Source: Proteiniborus sp. DW1 (GTDB taxonomy: Bacteria > Bacillota > Clostridia > Tissierellales > Proteiniboraceae). From it: a stretch of 64,000 nucleotides of DNA. Shown piece after piece: positions 54,368 to 63,964 of this stretch; within the stretch, counting starts at the first letter, position 1, and every line of letters starts with the position of its first letter. The position numbers and the translations under genes are program-made. Below the pieces are notes generated by a model. It had not been told where the DNA came from. It saw only the letters and a list, made by a program, of their open reading frames with translations, and made no database searches. The stretch spans positions 17,764-81,763 of the forward strand of contig NZ_FMDO01000055.1 in NCBI RefSeq assembly GCF_900095305.1, read 5' to 3'.

Positions 54368-54485
54368 TAAAAAACCTCCTATATAAAACATAATCCTAAT
54401 TATAATTCAATTTAACACTAAATACTATCTTTATTTTATACCCAAAAAAATATACTATGTACGCTTTTTCTTAAACAAAAATAAA

Positions 54486-54557
54486 CGATAATTCAATAGT
54501 AAGGGAACAGTAGTTTAACAATCATTAAACTATCGTTACACTATTATTGAACTATCG
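54486..54557. repeat. Nested palindromic region
   Basis: Outer arms CGATAATTCAATAGT and ACTATTATTGAACTATCG pair imperfectly; inner TAGTTTAA/TTAAACTA arms pair exactly around CAATCA. ACTATCG-like words recur. It lies just after the MATE gene stop (54569) and may end that transcript. Confidence 0.5.
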
Positions 54558-54568
54558 CTCTACTATCT

Positions 54569-55933
54569 TTAAACAGTTCGAATAACTTTTCTTTGCCATT
54601 GCCCTCTTTTATAGACTGCAAGACCATATAAACATATTATTAAGTTACTAAAGCTCATGGAGAACCAAATTCCCGTAGACCCTATATCAGTAAAATGCTT
54701 GAATATCAGTATCATAGGTAGTCTAACAAACCATAATCGTCCTACTTCCATTGCCATTGAATATTTAGTGTGACCTGAACCTTGGAATATACCTTGAAAT
54801 ACACTAAACATACCCATTAGAGGTAGTGAAAGAGTAATGTATCTAAGATAGCTAACTCCCTGGTCAATAACCTCTAGATCATCTTTAGATTGCATGAAGA
54901 AGTTTACTATCTCTTTATCAAATAATAAAAACAAAATGAGTCCAGCTACTGAAAAGCCTATAGTAAATATGGAAGACTTTTTAAAAGCTTCTCTAACTCT
55001 ATCTGTTTGTCCTGAGCCAAGGTTTTGCCCAACAATAGATGTTAATGCTGCGCCAACTCCCATGGCTGGCTGCATAATTAGTGAGTTTATTCTGTTTACC
55101 ATTCCATAGGCAGCCATAGTAGCAGTACCATAGGATGTAATAAAGCTATTGAGCACCATAAATCCTAATGCAGAACCAGTTTGACCAATTGAAGAAGGCA
55201 CTCCAACACTTATGATTCTCTTAATAACTTCATTGTCAAATCTAAATCCTTTGAAAGTAGGTTTAATCATAGTTTGAGATTTAAACAATATGTATATTCC
55301 TGCAAAAGCTAATAAGGCCCTTGAAATCAACGTGGCAATAGCAGCCCCAGCAATACCCATATTAAAAGTAAATATGAATATAGGGTCTAGCACTACATTT
55401 AAAATGGCACTGATCCCACTTAATACAGTTGGTAGTACTGTGTTTCCTTGTGCGTTCATAATCGAATTAAAATTAAAAATCAAAAACATAAAAGGCATAT
55501 CTAAAAAAGTAATTCTTAAGTATATATTGCTGTACTCAGCAAGGTCTCCTGTAGCTCCCATCAGTTTGATTACATGAGGACTTAATAAATACCCTATAAT
55601 AGTAAAGCATATAGAAAATATTAATGATATTACAACAAGTTGACTGGAATATTTGTTTGCTTCTTCATAATCTCCTGCACCAATTAGCTGGGATAATATA
55701 GAAGTTCCTGCTATAGATATCCCTATTCCAAAAGAAATAAAAAGAAAATTCACTGGCCAAACAAAGGATGTTGCAGCAAAATGAACAGAACTAATCTTAC
55801 TAACCCAAATTCCATCTGCTAAATTGTAAAGGGTTTGGATTAAATTGTTTATCATAATTGGTATAGATAATGTGATTATTACCTTATAAATATCTCCATT
55901 AAGAATTAAGTCTCTTCTTTGCTTATTGTCCAT
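54569..55933 (-). CDS. MATE family efflux transporter
   Basis: 454 residues with 12 membrane segments in two matching halves, the MATE fold. Typical segments are IPIMINNLIQTLYNLADGIWV in the first helix and MGVGAALTSIVGQNLGSGQ in the second half. It probably exports a drug or metabolite in exchange for Na+ or H+; the substrate is unknown. The start has a GGGGG site. No regulator is next to it. Confidence 0.93.
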   Translation of the reverse strand: MDNKQRRDLILNGDIYKVIITLSIPIMINNLIQTLYNLADGIWVSKISSVHFAATSFVWPVNFLFISFGIGISIAGTSILSQLIGAGDYEEANKYSSQLVVISLIFSICFTIIGYLLSPHVIKLMGATGDLAEYSNIYLRITFLDMPFMFLIFNFNSIMNAQGNTVLPTVLSGISAILNVVLDPIFIFTFNMGIAGAAIATLISRALLAFAGIYILFKSQTMIKPTFKGFRFDNEVIKRIISVGVPSSIGQTGSALGFMVLNSFITSYGTATMAAYGMVNRINSLIMQPAMGVGAALTSIVGQNLGSGQTDRVREAFKKSSIFTIGFSVAGLILFLLFDKEIVNFFMQSKDDLEVIDQGVSYLRYITLSLPLMGMFSVFQGIFQGSGHTKYSMAMEVGRLWFVRLPMILIFKHFTDIGSTGIWFSMSFSNLIICLYGLAVYKRGQWQRKVIRTV

Positions 55934-56187
55934 TTTTGTCCCCCTTATGATGAGTTTAAAAGCAAATAAAAATTTTTTGTATACTATTATGATTATATCA
56001 CTATGAAAAATTATTTAAATAGTTTTCTAAGTACAACACATAAAACCGTAGAATACAATAATTGGGATATATTCTGATAATAAAATTTGTAATACATATT
56101 CCCTGTTATGTCAATAATAAAATAAATCTCGGGCTTTCCTAAATACCATGTGAATTCAAAATTATATTTTAGAAAGGAATGTGAATT

Positions 56188-56499
56188 ATGGATACAGACA
56201 AATATTTAGTATGTCCTGAATGTAAAGGTGTGAATTTTGAAATGAGAAGAGAAGCCACTTTTTTATATAATTATAAGCTAGACACTCCTCTTACTAAAAA
56301 TTGGAGTGAAAAAGAAAAAGAACTACCTTTTCTATTTGACTATAGAGAACTGTTGAACAGCAAGGAATATTTAGAATGTATAAACTGTAAAACTAGATAC
56401 TCTCATGATTTTAAAGAAGGCAGTCCTAAGATTCGCCTCACAATTCTGCAAAAAGCAATACGAACAGACAATCAGGAAAATCCTCAATTTTTAGGATAA
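56188..56499 (+). CDS. Small protein with two CxxC pairs (possible zinc ribbon)
   Basis: 103 residues, unrecognised. CPEC (residues 9-12) and CINC (about 67-70) could bind one zinc ion. Between them is an acidic, aromatic-rich segment (WSEKEKELPFLFDYRELL). The start has AAAGGAATG. It is 63 bp upstream of gerAA on the same strand; co-expression during sporulation is possible but not shown. Confidence 0.6.
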   Translation: MDTDKYLVCPECKGVNFEMRREATFLYNYKLDTPLTKNWSEKEKELPFLFDYRELLNSKEYLECINCKTRYSHDFKEGSPKIRLTILQKAIRTDNQENPQFLG

Positions 56500-56562
56500 T
56501 ATTTAGTTCTTCTAGCGGCAATACTATATCAATAGATTACCAATAATATGGAGTGAATTTTT

Positions 56563-58041
56563 ATGGAAAAACTCACCGGAAACCTATGGGTAGACTTAGA
56601 TGCTTTCAAAAAAATATTTTTCTATCCTAAAAATAAGGATTTTATTATTCGTCCATTACATATAAAGGCATTTGATTTAGATGCGGTAATTATCTATGTA
56701 CAGGGTACAGCATGTATAAACACCATAACTGATGATATAATCAAACCCTTAATGAATGATAGTGCCTCAGATATAGACGGTGATGTTGCAGCCTATATAA
56801 TAAAAAGAATCACTACTACAAAAAATGCAGAGAAAATATCTAGTATCTCTGACATGACTACTTCTTTAGTTAAAGGCGATACAGTATTACTTATTGAAGG
56901 CTCCACAGAGGCAATTTATATTTCAACATCAGAATTTGAGCATCGTCAAGTAGAAAAGCCAGAAACAGAAAATGTGGTAAAGGGCCCTAAAGAATCTTTT
57001 ATAGAATCTGCTCAGGTAAACCGTTCACTTATTCGTAAACACTATAAGTACGCTAATTTAATATCCGAAGGTATCGAGGTTGGCCTTAAAAGTAAGAATG
57101 ACGTGTATATGATGTATATTGAAGGAATTGCGGATCCTGACCTAGTAGAAAATGTTCGAAAGCGAATAAAGAGTATAGAAGTTGATCTGGTATTAAACAT
57201 CTCTATTCTTCACCAATTAATAGAGGAAAGAAGTTATTCTTTGATTCCTTCAATTTTATATACAGAACGTCCTGATAGGGCTGCTTCTTTTTTAAACGAA
57301 GGGCATATAGTGTTGATTATGGATGGTTCTCCTGCTGCTTTAGTACTACCCATTACTTTTTGGTCACTTCTCCATACATCAGAAGATCAGTACTTAAGGT
57401 GGCCTTATGGAAACTTTATCAGAATTTCAAGATTTATTGCATTGATATTAACATTATTAACCCCCGCTATACATGTAGCTATAGCTAATTATCATATTGA
57501 AATGATACCTACTGATCTCGCTATAGCTATTTCAGGAACTAGAGAAACATTGCCTTTTCCACTTATTGTAGAAGTAATTTTTATGGAACTATCATTTGAA
57601 CTCATTAGAGAAGCAGGAATAAGAGTACCTAATACCATGGGTTCAACTATAGGTATTGTAGGCGCACTTATATTAGGCCAAGCTGCTGTACAAGCAAATA
57701 TAATAAGCCCTATTTTAGTAATTATAGTATCCATTACAGGATTAGCATCCTTTGCTATATCTGATATTTCTCTTAGCTATGCTACAAGGCTACTTAGATT
57801 TGCATTTGTATTAGCTGCTGGTTTTTTGGGCTTTTTGGGAATTTCTCTTTCATTATCTGCTTTTTTAGCATACTTAATCAGTTTATCTTCCTTTGGAGTC
57901 CCTTTTATGTCTCCAATAGCACCTTATTATAAATCGTCTAATGACACTTATATTAGAACTCCTAGCTGGAAGCAGCTACTTAGGCCTTCAAATATTACTA
58001 AGCTTGAACCTTTAATAAGAAAAACTAAAGGAAAAGAGTGA
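56563..58041 (+). CDS. gerAA: Spore germination receptor subunit A (GerA family)
   Basis: 492 residues. A soluble N-terminal domain (about 1-280) is followed by about five membrane segments (about 285-460), with the GerA hallmarks NRSLIRKHYKYANLISE, DGSPAALVLPITFWSLL and PFPLIVEVIFMELSFELIRE. Together with subunits B and C it forms a nutrient receptor in the spore inner membrane. The start has a weak GGAG. It overlaps nothing; gerAB begins four bases after it. Confidence 0.96.
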   Translation: MEKLTGNLWVDLDAFKKIFFYPKNKDFIIRPLHIKAFDLDAVIIYVQGTACINTITDDIIKPLMNDSASDIDGDVAAYIIKRITTTKNAEKISSISDMTTSLVKGDTVLLIEGSTEAIYISTSEFEHRQVEKPETENVVKGPKESFIESAQVNRSLIRKHYKYANLISEGIEVGLKSKNDVYMMYIEGIADPDLVENVRKRIKSIEVDLVLNISILHQLIEERSYSLIPSILYTERPDRAASFLNEGHIVLIMDGSPAALVLPITFWSLLHTSEDQYLRWPYGNFIRISRFIALILTLLTPAIHVAIANYHIEMIPTDLAIAISGTRETLPFPLIVEVIFMELSFELIREAGIRVPNTMGSTIGIVGALILGQAAVQANIISPILVIIVSITGLASFAISDISLSYATRLLRFAFVLAAGFLGFLGISLSLSAFLAYLISLSSFGVPFMSPIAPYYKSSNDTYIRTPSWKQLLRPSNITKLEPLIRKTKGKE

Positions 58042-58045
58042 AATA

Positions 58046-59149
58046 ATGATAAAGAAATATGATGATAAAATTGGTTTTAGAGAATTTTTCTCAGTTATAT
58101 TTATTGTCGTAGCATCAATGGCTACTGACACAACACCAATTATGTTTGCAAAAAAAGGCCTAAATGCAGCCTGGATGGTTCCCATACTCTCTGCTCTTTT
58201 TTTTATGCCTTCACTTTCATGCATTTTCTCTTTACTGAGGCTTTATAAAAACAAGAATTTAATTGATGTTATTTTTCATGTAGCTGGCAAGTTCTTTGGA
58301 TATATATTTACTATTGCATTAATATTAATTGTATTCGAATACACTATATTAAGCACTAGAGAATATGCTGATATCCTTGGCACAATGTTCTATTTAAAAA
58401 CTCCATCACTTTTTATATTATTCCTACTAATAGTTACTAGCTGCTATATAGCTAGTAGAGGATTTACTGTACTAGGAAGCTTGTGTTGGTTTGTGTATCC
58501 CTATATGCAGGTAGTGATTTTATTATTGATACCTACCATATGGGTGCAAATGGATTTCAATCAGATATTTCCCATAGGTGGTCCTGGTCTTGGAGTACTT
58601 TTGAAAACAAGCATTACGAGTACAACTATCTATGATACTCTTCTCTTTTTAGCTGTTTTTTTCCCTAAGGTTAGGACTTACAAGGAATTTAAATCTGCAA
58701 CATTATGGGGGCTAAGTATCTCTGTTTTACAAATAGCTTTATATACATTAACTTACATAACCGTTTTTGGATATCTTACGTTTATTAACATGAATTACCC
58801 CTTTCATCAGATAACACGCTTAGTTGAAATAGGAAGATTCATTACTAATACGGAGGTCTTGTACTTAGGGTTTTGGGCAATTATCTCTTCTGTACGTTTT
58901 AGTATATTTATCTATGTTATAGCAGAAATCTCTACTACTTTGTTAAAAACAAATCGCAAGAAAACACTAATACCTCTTATTGGCTTTATAATTTTCATCA
59001 TTGCAATATTACCCGAAAATTATACAAAGTACATTTTGATTTTTAGAACTACCGCTATTAAATATTTATGGGTATATATTGCAGGTCTACCGATTCTATT
59101 ATGGATTATAGCTAAATTGAAGGGAGAATTTAAAAATGAAAAAGACTAA
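58046..59149 (+). CDS. gerAB: Spore germination receptor subunit B (GerB family permease)
   Basis: 367-residue membrane protein with ten segments, APC-superfamily fold, as GerAB. It starts with a cytosolic stretch and FREFFSVIFIVVASMATDTT. The B subunit is thought to bind the germinant (amino acid). The ORF ends 14 bases inside gerAC, so translation is coupled. Confidence 0.95.
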   Translation: MIKKYDDKIGFREFFSVIFIVVASMATDTTPIMFAKKGLNAAWMVPILSALFFMPSLSCIFSLLRLYKNKNLIDVIFHVAGKFFGYIFTIALILIVFEYTILSTREYADILGTMFYLKTPSLFILFLLIVTSCYIASRGFTVLGSLCWFVYPYMQVVILLLIPTIWVQMDFNQIFPIGGPGLGVLLKTSITSTTIYDTLLFLAVFFPKVRTYKEFKSATLWGLSISVLQIALYTLTYITVFGYLTFINMNYPFHQITRLVEIGRFITNTEVLYLGFWAIISSVRFSIFIYVIAEISTTLLKTNRKKTLIPLIGFIIFIIAILPENYTKYILIFRTTAIKYLWVYIAGLPILLWIIAKLKGEFKNEKD

Positions 59150-60359
59150 AATTATTACTATATTAGTAATAGTAATATTTTTAACTGGATGCTGGGACAA
59201 AATGGAGATAGAAGAAGTAGGCTATGTTACAGTTATAGGTATAGATAAGGGAGAAGATAACAAGGTTAAAATAACTTTTCAAATTACTAATCCTCAAGTT
59301 ACTTCAACTATTGGTTCTCAGACAAATGAAGACTCTAGTGAAATAATAACACTTTTGTCAGATGATATTATATCAGCAAAAGATTTAGCTAATATTTCTT
59401 TTGCAAGACGTCTCACATTCTCTCATACAAAAGTTCTAATTGTAAGTGAGGAATTGGCTAAAACAGATAAAATATATCATTTAATAGAATCAGCTCAAAG
59501 AGATAGAGACACGAGACGTGAAATAGATTTAATTGTTTGTAAGGAGGAAGCATCAGAATTTATTAGCAAAAATAGTCCTCAATTTGATGCTCAAATAGGT
59601 AAATACTATGAACTTATGACTGCTACTTGGGAAGACACAGGGTTTATACCCTTAGCTAATATACATGGATACCTTCAGCGTAATTTAGATGCCCATAGCC
59701 TATACTTGATAGGCTATGCTACTACCATACAAAGTGCTCAAAAAGAATTAAGTGTAGGTATAGGGGATTACATAGCAGGTCAAGTTTATAAAGAGGAACT
59801 AAACCCTACCCAGTTAATAGGTTCAGCGGTTATTAAGAAAGGTAAAATGGTTGGGAAATTGACTGGAAAAGAAACTAGACTAGCCATGTTCCTAAGACCA
59901 GTGAGAAAAACAGATAATATTCTAACGACTTTTCCTGATCCCTTAAAGAAAGGTGAATTTATTTCTGCTAAATTAATGAGAGGTAGAATAAAAATAGACA
60001 TTAGTATTAGTGAAGATTACCCTATTATTGATGTGATTGTTCCCATTAAAATAAGCATATCTGCTATTCCAAGTCTCGTTGATTATGTTGAAAATCAGGA
60101 AAATCAGGAGTTATTAAAAAAATTCATAGAAAAGTATTTTGAAGTCGAATCAAAAAAGCTAATTGAAAAAACTCAGAAAGAGTTTGGTGGAGAACCTTTT
60201 CTATGGTCTTCAATTGCAAGAAGAAAATTTCTACTTTTTGAAGATTTTGAAAAGTATAATTGGATGGAAAAATACACAAAGGCAAAGGTTAATGTAGACT
60301 TTGATGTTAAACTTATTGACTTTGGCAAGCATTCAAAACCATCTAAAATAGGTGATTAA
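59136..60359 (+). CDS. gerAC: Spore germination receptor subunit C (GerC lipoprotein)
   Basis: 407 residues. The signal peptide ends in the lipobox LTGC (Cys about 19) followed by WDKMEIEEVGYVTVIGIDKG, the GerAC/GerKC signature, so it is a lipoprotein of the spore inner membrane. The rest is the three-domain extracellular body. GGGAG precedes the ATG inside gerAB. It ends the receptor operon; a gene remnant follows. Confidence 0.96.
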   Translation: MKKTKIITILVIVIFLTGCWDKMEIEEVGYVTVIGIDKGEDNKVKITFQITNPQVTSTIGSQTNEDSSEIITLLSDDIISAKDLANISFARRLTFSHTKVLIVSEELAKTDKIYHLIESAQRDRDTRREIDLIVCKEEASEFISKNSPQFDAQIGKYYELMTATWEDTGFIPLANIHGYLQRNLDAHSLYLIGYATTIQSAQKELSVGIGDYIAGQVYKEELNPTQLIGSAVIKKGKMVGKLTGKETRLAMFLRPVRKTDNILTTFPDPLKKGEFISAKLMRGRIKIDISISEDYPIIDVIVPIKISISAIPSLVDYVENQENQELLKKFIEKYFEVESKKLIEKTQKEFGGEPFLWSSIARRKFLLFEDFEKYNWMEKYTKAKVNVDFDVKLIDFGKHSKPSKIGD

Positions 60360-60379
60360 GAGTACAAAGTATTAATTAA

Positions 60380-60553
60380 ATTAGATATTTAAACCTAGCC
60401 AATCAATATTATCCACCAAAGGATAAGCATCCAGTAATATTTGAAACCTTTAACAACCTTAAGAAAGGCGAAAAAATGGAGCTTATTAATGACCATGACC
60501 CTAGCCCCTTACATTATCAAGTACTAGCAGAACTGGAAGGTCAATTTGAATAA
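60380..60553 (+). pseudogene. DUF2249 gene remnant
   Basis: The frame reads PPKDKHPVIFETFNNLKKGE then MELINDHDPSPLHYQV and ends at GQFE-stop. This matches the DUF2249 core (PP-RHP-IF-F--L--GE--ELVNDHDP-PL-YQ). An in-frame TAA lies just upstream with no start codon or RBS, and the C-terminal part after GQFE is missing; the repeat at 60565 begins 11 bases later. I take it as a broken fragment. Confidence 0.65.
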
Positions 60554-60564
60554 ACAATTAAAGA

Positions 60565-60634
60565 GATTCTTCGAACTTATAACCTTAAAATGCCGTATTC
60601 TATAATGTGTCATTCTAAGTGTAAGCGAAGAATC
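60565..60634. repeat. CTGA-CGTA-GCGAAG repeat, copy at the end of the DUF2249 remnant
   Basis: GATTCTTCG (60565-60573) and CGAAGAATC (60626-60634) are inverted. The right part reads TGTCATTCTAAGTGTAAGCG, related to 24471-24490 and 3658-3684. Confidence 0.65.
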
Positions 60635-60657
60635 CCTTTTATGTCTGAGCCTCGTTC

Positions 60658-61362
60658 TTATCCTTCTAGGTATGCCTTCTTAACTTTTTCGTCCTTTAAA
60701 AGCTCCTTTGCATTACCTTCTACCTCCATTTCTCCATTTCTTATGATATATGCCCTGTCTGCAGCATTTAGTGCCATATGTGCATTTTGTTCTACTAGCA
60801 ATACTGTAGTCCCAGCCTTATTAATGTCTTTAATAATTGAGAAAATTTCTTTTACTACTATTGGCGCAAGTCCCATTGAAGGCTCATCTAATAGTAAAAG
60901 TCTAGGTCTTGACATAAGCGCACGACCAATGGCAAGCATCTGCTGTTCCCCTCCAGACAAAGTCCCTGCCATTTGTTCTTTTCTTTCATAGAGTCTTGGA
61001 AACAATGAAAATACTTTATCATAATCCTTGTTGACTTCAGATTTATCCTTTCTTGTAAAACCTCCCATTTCAAGGTTCTCCATAACACTCATTTTAGAAA
61101 AAATCCTTCTACCTTCAGGCACATGAGATATACCTATCTTAACTATGTCCGGTGGATTTAAAGAATTTAACTTCTTTTCATTAAACTTAATCTCCCCATT
61201 GCTTGGTTTTTCTAAGCCTGATATGGCTTTTAGGGTAGTACTTTTCCCTGCCCCATTAGCTCCGATAAGTGTAACCACTTCCCCTTCTTCAACTTTAAGG
61301 CTTATGTTTTTTAATGCATGAATCCCCCCATAATATACATTTACATTTGTAAGCTCTAGCAT
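60658..61362 (-). CDS. livF: Branched-chain amino acid ABC transporter ATPase LivF
   Basis: 234 residues, normal LivF length. Walker A is LIGANGAGKSTTLKAISG (about 33-50), the signature is LSGGEQQMLAIGRALM and Walker B is LLLLDEPSMGLAP. The ATG overlaps the livG stop (TAATG). It is the last gene of livH-M-G-F. The binding-protein gene (livJ) is not in the window. Confidence 0.96.
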   Translation of the reverse strand: MLELTNVNVYYGGIHALKNISLKVEEGEVVTLIGANGAGKSTTLKAISGLEKPSNGEIKFNEKKLNSLNPPDIVKIGISHVPEGRRIFSKMSVMENLEMGGFTRKDKSEVNKDYDKVFSLFPRLYERKEQMAGTLSGGEQQMLAIGRALMSRPRLLLLDEPSMGLAPIVVKEIFSIIKDINKAGTTVLLVEQNAHMALNAADRAYIIRNGEMEVEGNAKELLKDEKVKKAYLEG

Positions 61363-62138
61363 TATTCTTCCTCCTCACCTAAATAAGCCTTTATTACTCT
61401 TTTATTACTTTGTATTTCCTCTGGAGTGCCACTAGCAATTAGAATTCCATAATCAAAAACAAATATCCTTTCACACAGTTCCATAACTAAGGACATATCG
61501 TGCTCTATAACTATAATTGTAAGATCAAAGCTTTCTCTAATCCATTTGATAAGCTCCTTAAGCTCTGCTGTTTCCCTAGGATTCATACCTGCAGCAGGCT
61601 CATCTAGAAGTAGAAGCTGAGGATTTCCTGCCAATGCTCTTGCTATTTCAAGCCTTCTCTGGTCTCCATAAGAAAGATTTTTTGAAAGCTCGTCTTTTTT
61701 ATCTAATAAGTTAAACTTTTCAAGAAGCTGTAGTGCCTCTTCAAAAGTATTTTTTTCGTTTTTAAAGTATGATGGTAGTCTAAATAAAGCTGATGCCACA
61801 CCGTATTTTAAACTTTGATGAAAACCTATAAGCACATTATCTACTACTGACATATTTTTAAAAAGCCTTATATTTTGAAATGTTCTAGCCACACCATAGT
61901 GTATTATTTTATGAGGTTTTAGCTCTTTTGTTGTAGCCTTCCTTTTTAAATCATATAGAATATCTCCAGAAGTAGGAGTATACATTCCTGTTAATAAATT
62001 GAAAAAGGTGGTCTTACCTGCACCGTTAGGTCCAATTAGTCCAATGATTTCTCCTTTTTCTATGTTTAAGCTTACATTAGATACTGCTTTTATTCCCCCA
62101 AAAGATTTTGATAAGTTGTTTACCTTAAGCACCGGCAT
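61362..62138 (-). CDS. livG: Branched-chain amino acid ABC transporter ATPase LivG
   Basis: 258 residues. Walker A is LIGPNGAGKTTFFNLLTG, signature LSYGDQRRLEIARAL, Walker B LLLLDEPAAGMNPRE; the extra segment after Walker A is typical of LivG. The start MPVLKVNNLSKSFGG is chosen because AGGGGGC precedes it; the longer frame runs into livM. It overlaps livM by 14 bases. Confidence 0.96.
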   Translation of the reverse strand: MPVLKVNNLSKSFGGIKAVSNVSLNIEKGEIIGLIGPNGAGKTTFFNLLTGMYTPTSGDILYDLKRKATTKELKPHKIIHYGVARTFQNIRLFKNMSVVDNVLIGFHQSLKYGVASALFRLPSYFKNEKNTFEEALQLLEKFNLLDKKDELSKNLSYGDQRRLEIARALAGNPQLLLLDEPAAGMNPRETAELKELIKWIRESFDLTIIVIEHDMSLVMELCERIFVFDYGILIASGTPEEIQSNKRVIKAYLGEEEE

Positions 62139-63066
62139 TTGGCTTAGCCCCCTTTCTAAATAGCTTGAACTCTTGATTTCCCATGAGTCCTGTTGGTCTA
62201 AATACCATAATTGCAAAAAGAATAAGTGAGTAAATAACCATTCTTAGCTCTGGTATATTTTGAAGAAACACTGAAATAATGGATAGTGCAATTGCACCAA
62301 CTACTGAACCAGCAATACTTCCCATTCCTCCAAACACAACAATAACTAATATATCAATAGATTTCATAAACCCAAATGAATCAGGCTTTATAAAGTAGAA
62401 ATAATTAGCATACAGTGCACCTGCAGTACCTGCAAAGAATGCTCCAATAGCAAAAGCAAGTACTTTGTAATAAGTGGTATTTACTCCCATGGCTTCAGCT
62501 GCTATCTCATCTTCTCTTATAGATATACAGGCTCTACCATGATACGAATTAATGAAATGTCTAGTGAGTACTATGGTAGCCACTGTCATTATAAAAATCC
62601 AAGTCCAATTTGTATATTGTGGAATATCATTAAACCCTCTTGCACCACCTATATAGTCAGTGTTTAAAGCTAAAATCCTAATGATTTCACCAAATCCAAG
62701 TGTAGCAATGGCAAGATAATCACCTTTTAGTCTAAGTGTTGGGATTCCAATAAGAACTCCTGCAATAGCTGCTATTATACCAGAGATTACTATTGATATT
62801 ATAAAAGGTTGACCAAATTTAGCTGTAAAAATCGCAGAAGTATATGCGCCTATTGCCATAAAAGCTGCATGTCCTAAGGAGAATTGACCAGTAAAGCCTG
62901 TTATGAGATTTAAGCTAACTGCTAATATGATATTTATTCCTACTAATATTATGTTTAGTTGAAGATAGGAGTCAATGAATCCCATATTTATTAACATTTG
63001 AATTATAAAATAAGAAATTATTATTGCAATGCAGCTTAAAATACTACCTTTACTAATTTTTTTCAT
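62125..63066 (-). CDS. livM: Branched-chain amino acid ABC transporter permease LivM
   Basis: 313 residues, about eight to nine membrane segments, with LITGFTGQFSLGHAAFMAIG and the EAA-like coupling segment GRACISIREDEIAAEAMGVN. It pairs with LivH. GAGGGGGGA precedes the ATG. Confidence 0.95.
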   Translation of the reverse strand: MKKISKGSILSCIAIIISYFIIQMLINMGFIDSYLQLNIILVGINIILAVSLNLITGFTGQFSLGHAAFMAIGAYTSAIFTAKFGQPFIISIVISGIIAAIAGVLIGIPTLRLKGDYLAIATLGFGEIIRILALNTDYIGGARGFNDIPQYTNWTWIFIMTVATIVLTRHFINSYHGRACISIREDEIAAEAMGVNTTYYKVLAFAIGAFFAGTAGALYANYFYFIKPDSFGFMKSIDILVIVVFGGMGSIAGSVVGAIALSIISVFLQNIPELRMVIYSLILFAIMVFRPTGLMGNQEFKLFRKGAKPNAGA

Positions 63067-63079
63067 ATTCTCCCCCCTC

Positions 63080-63964
63080 CTACACTTTTTCCTTTATAGC
63101 TTTACCTAAAAGTCCATTTGGTCTTACTAGCAAGACTAAGATGAGAATTGCAAAAGCAACTGCATCCTTAAAAATTGATCCCCCATAAGCACTTACTATG
63201 GTTTCAGTCATACCAAGGAAGAAGCCTCCAAACACAGCTCCTGGGATTATTCCTATTCCACCTAATACAGCTGCAATAAAAGCCTTTAGTCCAGGGGTTG
63301 CTCCCATTAATGGATTTATTGTATTGTAGTAAACTCCTACAAGCACACCCGCTGCCCCCGCTAGCGCCGAACCAATAGCAAAAGTATATGATATTATTTT
63401 ATTAGCATCTATTCCCATAAGCTCCGCAGCTTCTTTATCAAGAGAGACTGCTCTCATAGCTTTACCTATTTTAGTATTGCGTACAATGTATTGAAGTGCA
63501 GTCATTAATATAATAGTAATAAGAATTATATATATGTTTTTTAAATCAACTACTATATTTCCATTAAAGAGGTTGATACTTTTGCTTTTTAAAACCTCTG
63601 GAAATGTTCTTGTTTGTGGACCAACAAAATACATCATAGTATACTGTAAAAATAAAGATACACTTATAGCTGTGATAAGAGCTGATATTCTGGTAGATTT
63701 CCTAATTGGCTTATATGCAACTTTTTCGATAACCACTCCAAGTATACTGCATACTAGCATTGAAATTAATAGAGAAGGTAAAAAGCCTAAATCAAGAAAA
63801 GTTGTTAAAGCGAAGCCTACATACGCTCCAACCATGTAGATTTCACCATGTGCAAAATTAATAAGATTTATTATTCCATATACCATAGTGTAGCCAAGGG
63901 CTATTAATGCATATATACTTCCAAGTGATATTCCATTTGTTAATTGCTGGAATAGTTGTTCCAT
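63080..63964 (-). CDS. livH: Branched-chain amino acid ABC transporter permease LivH
   Basis: 294 residues, about eight membrane segments, with the LivH opening LFQQLTNGISLGSIYALIAL and NLINFAHGEIYMVGAYVG, and the coupling segment MRAVSLDKEAAELMGID. AGGTGTGA precedes the ATG. It is the first liv gene in the window; the promoter and any livJ lie beyond base 64000. Confidence 0.95.
   Translation of the reverse strand: MEQLFQQLTNGISLGSIYALIALGYTMVYGIINLINFAHGEIYMVGAYVGFALTTFLDLGFLPSLLISMLVCSILGVVIEKVAYKPIRKSTRISALITAISVSLFLQYTMMYFVGPQTRTFPEVLKSKSINLFNGNIVVDLKNIYIILITIILMTALQYIVRNTKIGKAMRAVSLDKEAAELMGIDANKIISYTFAIGSALAGAAGVLVGVYYNTINPLMGATPGLKAFIAAVLGGIGIIPGAVFGGFFLGMTETIVSAYGGSIFKDAVAFAILILVLLVRPNGLLGKAIKEKV

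Noticed and set aside
60590..60991. 133-residue plus-strand frame
   Set aside because: Antisense shadow of livF; no RBS, and livF has complete ATPase motifs on the other strand.
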